Both the position numbers and the translations under genes were made by a program. A stretch of 64,000 nucleotides of DNA, taken from the NCBI GenBank assembly GCA_021373025.1, contig JAJFTL010000022.1:62001-126000 (forward strand), written 5' to 3'. Below are positions 61,384 to 64,000 of the stretch, one piece after another (position 1 is the stretch's first letter; the number at the start of each line of letters is the position of its first letter). The DNA is from a bacterium (GTDB lineage: Bacteria > Caldisericota > Caldisericia > Cryosericales > Cryosericaceae). The notes under the pieces were generated by a model. That model did no database searches. It saw nothing but the letters and a program-made list of their open reading frames with translations, and was not told where the DNA came from.

Positions 61384-62052
61384 ATGAGAGAGGACAGACA
61401 GGGAAATACCTGGACGATAGAGGACGTTGAACAGCCTCTAGAGTTGTCGGCTGACGCGCGTCGCCATTTGATGGCGATTCTTGCGCCGATGGATCGCTCA
61501 GTTGCAAGCGCCGTCATGACTGCTGTCCGCAATGAACGCTTACACCGACGGAGGCTCCAGGGCTTGTGGCTGGGGTTGATGCCTGTAGCCGCCGCTGTGG
61601 TTGTCATGATGCTGTATGTCAGTGGCACCGTTTTGCGTCCACTTTCCATGCAGACAACTGGGTCTGCGCTGAGTGCTCCAGCTGTTGCTGCTGATTTTGC
61701 CGACGCTGCCCCAAAAGGGATGCTGCAGTCCGAAAACCTCTCTGGCGCAATGTGTCAGCCTCATTCAGTCCGTGTTCTGCTAAGCGGTGATGCTCTGAAG
61801 AAACAGCTGCTGGCAACCTGGTTGAGAACAAGGCATCCTCAAGCTGCCCTTGAGCTGGAGCGCGTCGCTCCCGGAGATATCGTCACCGTTACGTTGGATG
61901 TTGATGAAGTTCCTGGCTTCGCAGATTTCATGGTCTTGCACGGGTTCACTGGGGCGGCGGCGTCAGGGCTGCGCACTATTGCGGCATGTTCAAGTGCATC
62001 ATGGTCATCTCTGATTGACTCTTCAGCACTGACAATCTGCGTTATTCCGTAA
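61384..62052 (+). CDS. Putative anti-sigma factor, single-pass membrane protein
   Basis: A 222-residue protein with a cytoplasmic N-terminal half (1-58, charged), one membrane segment (LWLGLMPVAAAVVVMMLYV, about 61-79) and an extracellular C-terminal half of about 140 residues. The zinc HxxxCxxC motif of ZAS anti-sigma factors is absent. Position directly after an ECF sigma gene and topology support the call; I recognise no Pfam domain. ATG 61384 has only a weak ribosome site, consistent with translation coupled to the sigma gene. Confidence 0.6.
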   Translation: MREDRQGNTWTIEDVEQPLELSADARRHLMAILAPMDRSVASAVMTAVRNERLHRRRLQGLWLGLMPVAAAVVVMMLYVSGTVLRPLSMQTTGSALSAPAVAADFADAAPKGMLQSENLSGAMCQPHSVRVLLSGDALKKQLLATWLRTRHPQAALELERVAPGDIVTVTLDVDEVPGFADFMVLHGFTGAAASGLRTIAACSSASWSSLIDSSALTICVIP

Positions 62053-62096
62053 AGCTGGGAGGTACCCAGACGTTGAAACCCGCTCAGGAGGCATGT

Positions 62097-62993
62097 GTGC
62101 TTAGACTTCATCGGATGCGTAGGCTTCTCTCTATAACTCTTGTTATCGCTTTCATGATAATCACTGCGAGTGGATGTGCAAAGCGTTCCCCTGTTTCATC
62201 TGAGCGGGATCTGACAAGCTCTGACGGGGCTCCGAATTCGTTTACTGATATATCGGGAGCGAAACTCAGAGCTACCAGTCAATCACCAGCAGGTGACCAG
62301 CTGGCTCTGACTGATCGCAAGATCATCTTCAATGCGAACATGAGTCTTGATGTGACAGACGCCGAAAAGGCTCTGGGCAGCTGTGAGCTCCTTGCAGCCA
62401 GATATGGGGGCTTTGTGGCCGAATCATCACTTGTGAAGTCAGACACAAGAGTGATTGCGACCGCAACACTGCGTGTTCCGGCAGACAAGACAGATCAGCT
62501 TGTGAGTGATCTGGCAGCATTTGGTACTGTGACGAGTCGCAGCAGTGGTTCACAAGACGTTACATCACAATACATCGACATTCAGGCACGTCTGAAGGTT
62601 CTGTGGGCAGAAGAGGAGCAGCTTGTCAGCTTCCTGAAAAAGACTACAGATGTCAAAGATATGTTGGCAGTCGAGGACCAGCTGGCTGCGGTCCGCACGG
62701 AGATTGAGCAGTATGAAGGGCAGCAACGATACTTGGACACTGCCACTTCCCTTGCTACCGTCACCGTTCAGCTCGTACAGACCACCGGAGCCTTCGTTAC
62801 ACCTCGTGGGTTTGGATCGGCCTTCATGCGGTCACTCGTTGGTTTTGAACATGGTCTGGCCGCGTTCTGGACGTGGCTGGGTGGCGCGATCGTGTTTATC
62901 CTCTTCTACGGTCTTCTCCTGTGGGCTGTTACATGGACCGTCATGAGGATCGTGCGGCGCCGAGGACACAGGAGTCAGCCTCCTCAAGCCTGA
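62097..62993 (+). CDS. DUF4349 lipoprotein with C-terminal membrane helix
   Basis: A 298-residue envelope protein. The N-terminal signal ends in lipobox ITASGC (about residue 27), a linker follows, then the DUF4349 domain (DRKIIFNANMSLDVTDAEKAL, GGFVAESS, ATLRVPADKTDQLVSDLAAFG and SQYIDIQARLKVLWAEEEQLVSFL with a coiled coil) and one C-terminal helix (IVFILFYGLLLWAVTW) before a basic tail. Function is unknown; DUF4349 proteins often sit with ECF sigma genes. I start at GTG 62097, five bases after AGGAGG; the in-frame TTG at 62073 lies before that site. A terminator follows. Confidence 0.85.
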   Translation: MLRLHRMRRLLSITLVIAFMIITASGCAKRSPVSSERDLTSSDGAPNSFTDISGAKLRATSQSPAGDQLALTDRKIIFNANMSLDVTDAEKALGSCELLAARYGGFVAESSLVKSDTRVIATATLRVPADKTDQLVSDLAAFGTVTSRSSGSQDVTSQYIDIQARLKVLWAEEEQLVSFLKKTTDVKDMLAVEDQLAAVRTEIEQYEGQQRYLDTATSLATVTVQLVQTTGAFVTPRGFGSAFMRSLVGFEHGLAAFWTWLGGAIVFILFYGLLLWAVTWTVMRIVRRRGHRSQPPQA

Positions 62994-63020
62994 AGAGGAA
63001 CGACAGTATCGTTGAGGAAC

Positions 63021-63047
63021 CCCGGGGCTGTGAGGCCCTGGGTTTTT
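63021..63047 (+). terminator. Intrinsic terminator of the sigma factor operon
   Basis: CCCGGGGC-TGTGAG-GCCCTGGG (eight pairs, one G-U) followed by TTTTT ends the sigma/anti-sigma/DUF4349 transcript before glmM. Confidence 0.85.
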
Positions 63048-63122
63048 CTGCGCGTGCCCTGTACCAACCGCCAGCGGATGTACTGGTAACAGAGGCTGCA
63101 TCGCGATTGACATGCTTGAACC

Positions 63123-63150
63123 TTGCGCGGAAAGCCAAGTGCCGTATAGT
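63123..63150 (+). promoter_or_regulatory. glmM promoter, probably leaderless transcript
   Basis: TTGCGC (63123-63128), a 16-base spacer and TATAGT (63145-63150) end six bases before the glmM ATG at 63157. Transcription would start at or next to the start codon, and no Shine-Dalgarno site is present. Confidence 0.6.
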
Positions 63151-63156
63151 TAATGT

Positions 63157-64000
63157 ATGGCAAAGAGAAATCTATTCGGAACTGATGGAGTCCGGGGCGT
63201 CGTGAACGTCCAAATAACATCCAAGTTGGCGTTGTCACTGGGGGCTGCTGCATCGATGTTCTTCGATGGACGAACCTCCCAGCAGGAAAGGCACAGTGTT
63301 GCGATTGCATGGGATCCTCGGATTTCGTCAGAGATGCTCGCTGCAGCCCTGGGTGCCGGCTTCATGGAAACCGGAGTCTCGGTGGAGTATCTGGGAGTGC
63401 TTCCGACGCCTGGCCTGGCGCTTATTCTTGCCCGGGAACCGAAGTATATGGCTGGTGCGATGATTTCTGCATCACATAATCCTCCCGAATACAATGGCAT
63501 CAAGTTTTTTGGTGCTGGCGGTCACAAACTGGCAGACGAGGATGAGGAGGCAATCGAGGGGAACCTGGGCCTTGTCGAACTTGCCAATCCATCGCTCGTT
63601 CATGGGGACGACGTCGGCGGAGCTCGCAGAGTAGACAATGCATGTGACGAATACATAGCTCTCGTGAAACAGAACAATCCAGGACTCTCGCTTGCCGGCA
63701 TCAGAATCGTGGTTGACGCGGCGCACGGCGCAACTGGTTATACAACGCCGGCACTGCTGCGACAGTTGGGCGCAGACGTAATCGAGATGAACACGGACGA
63801 GGATGGGAGGTTGATCAACAAGGATTGCGGATCAACGCATCCGGCTGCATTAGGCGCGCGTGTGGTGGCGGAGCGGGCAGACCTGGGCATTGCCCATGAT
63901 GGCGATGGAGATCGTGTCATAATGGCCGATCGCAAGGGACGACGAGTCTCAGGAGATATTATGCTCTATATTCTTGCGGTTGGGCTAGCCTCAGAGAATC
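63157..64000 (+). CDS. glmM: Phosphoglucosamine mutase GlmM (3' truncated by window)
   Basis: The first 281 residues of GlmM, which turns glucosamine-6-phosphate into glucosamine-1-phosphate for peptidoglycan precursors; the frame is open to the window end. NLFGTDGVRGV is the classic N-terminus, MISASHNPPEYNGIKFF carries the phosphoserine (about residue 107), VVDAAHGATG follows, and IAHDGDGDRVIMAD is the metal-binding loop (about 249). All catalytic motifs are intact, in contrast with the degenerate mutase module at 6584-9070. The start ATG 63157 has no ribosome site but lies just past a -10 box. Confidence 0.95.
   Translation, partial: MAKRNLFGTDGVRGVVNVQITSKLALSLGAAASMFFDGRTSQQERHSVAIAWDPRISSEMLAAALGAGFMETGVSVEYLGVLPTPGLALILAREPKYMAGAMISASHNPPEYNGIKFFGAGGHKLADEDEEAIEGNLGLVELANPSLVHGDDVGGARRVDNACDEYIALVKQNNPGLSLAGIRIVVDAAHGATGYTTPALLRQLGADVIEMNTDEDGRLINKDCGSTHPAALGARVVAERADLGIAHDGDGDRVIMADRKGRRVSGDIMLYILAVGLASEN

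Noticed and set aside
1-64000. CRISPR arrays, insertion sequences, prophage genes or rRNA
   Set aside because: I saw no regularly spaced repeats, transposase or integrase motifs, phage structural genes or rRNA-like stretches.

Overview
This is a gene-dense bacterial chromosome segment of moderate GC, carrying housekeeping genes (lexA, dtd, glnA, glmM, two tRNAs with encoded CCA) and no sign of a phage, plasmid, insertion sequence or CRISPR array. Promoters resemble the sigma-70 type, often with 16-base spacers, and many start codons sit behind strong GGAGG Shine-Dalgarno sites. A tungsten-type aldehyde:ferredoxin oxidoreductase with its own ferredoxin, three GH57 enzymes in a row and a secreted protein ending in copper-amine-oxidase-like stalk domains suggest an anaerobic, fermentative bacterium from a deep-branching lineage. 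The Caldisericota/Cryosericota type is a guess; the sequence alone does not settle it.

Layout. 1-6283 (+): nucleoside import by a BMP-type ABC transporter (partial binding protein, ATPase, two permeases), followed by an ADP-ribosylglycohydrolase-family protein and a nucleoside phosphorylase. 6584-22651 (-): a ten-gene carbohydrate block. Its upstream half is galactose/galactoside and beta-glucoside use (galT, galK, GH36, GH1). Its downstream half is glycogen or alpha-glucan metabolism (three GH57 enzymes, a GalT-like protein, glgA and a nucleotidyltransferase fused to a degenerate phosphomannomutase). galE is transcribed divergently. 23919-25535: a Na/Pi cotransporter-like protein. 25622-32079 (-): lexA, a 92-residue protein, a dnaE, a RecA-like ATPase, a DUF72 protein and a sirtuin. 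32246-41479 (-): peptidases, a PatB-type lyase, a PAP2-like membrane protein, a decayed GPH transporter and a 1169-residue beta-propeller surface protein. 41733-50486: a lipase-like hydrolase, tRNA-Ala, dtd, a class III aminotransferase, a phosphodiesterase, cytosine deaminase, an isochorismatase-family enzyme and a tandem amidohydrolase pair. 50553-57905: PlsY-like, MntP, uridine phosphorylase, PII-like, PiT, DUF47, glutamine synthetase and 8-oxoguanine/guanine-type deaminase. 58045-64000: ferredoxin plus aldehyde oxidoreductase, tRNA-Leu, an ECF sigma factor with putative anti-sigma factor, a DUF4349 lipoprotein and the start of glmM.

The most interesting region is the lexA operon. It looks like an SOS mutasome (the known lexA/imuA-imuB-dnaE2 type) in which the Y-family pseudo-polymerase ImuB is missing. 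Only a stand-alone protein resembling the ImuB tail, with a possible clamp-binding motif KLPLLY, remains between lexA and dnaE, and a RecA-like (ImuA-like) ATPase is translationally coupled downstream. Second is a pair of overlapping amidohydrolase genes in which the second protein has lost every recognisable metal ligand. Other catalytically degenerate domains (the phosphomannomutase module, a GalT-like protein lacking a zinc cysteine) and a possible ATC start codon are noted below.
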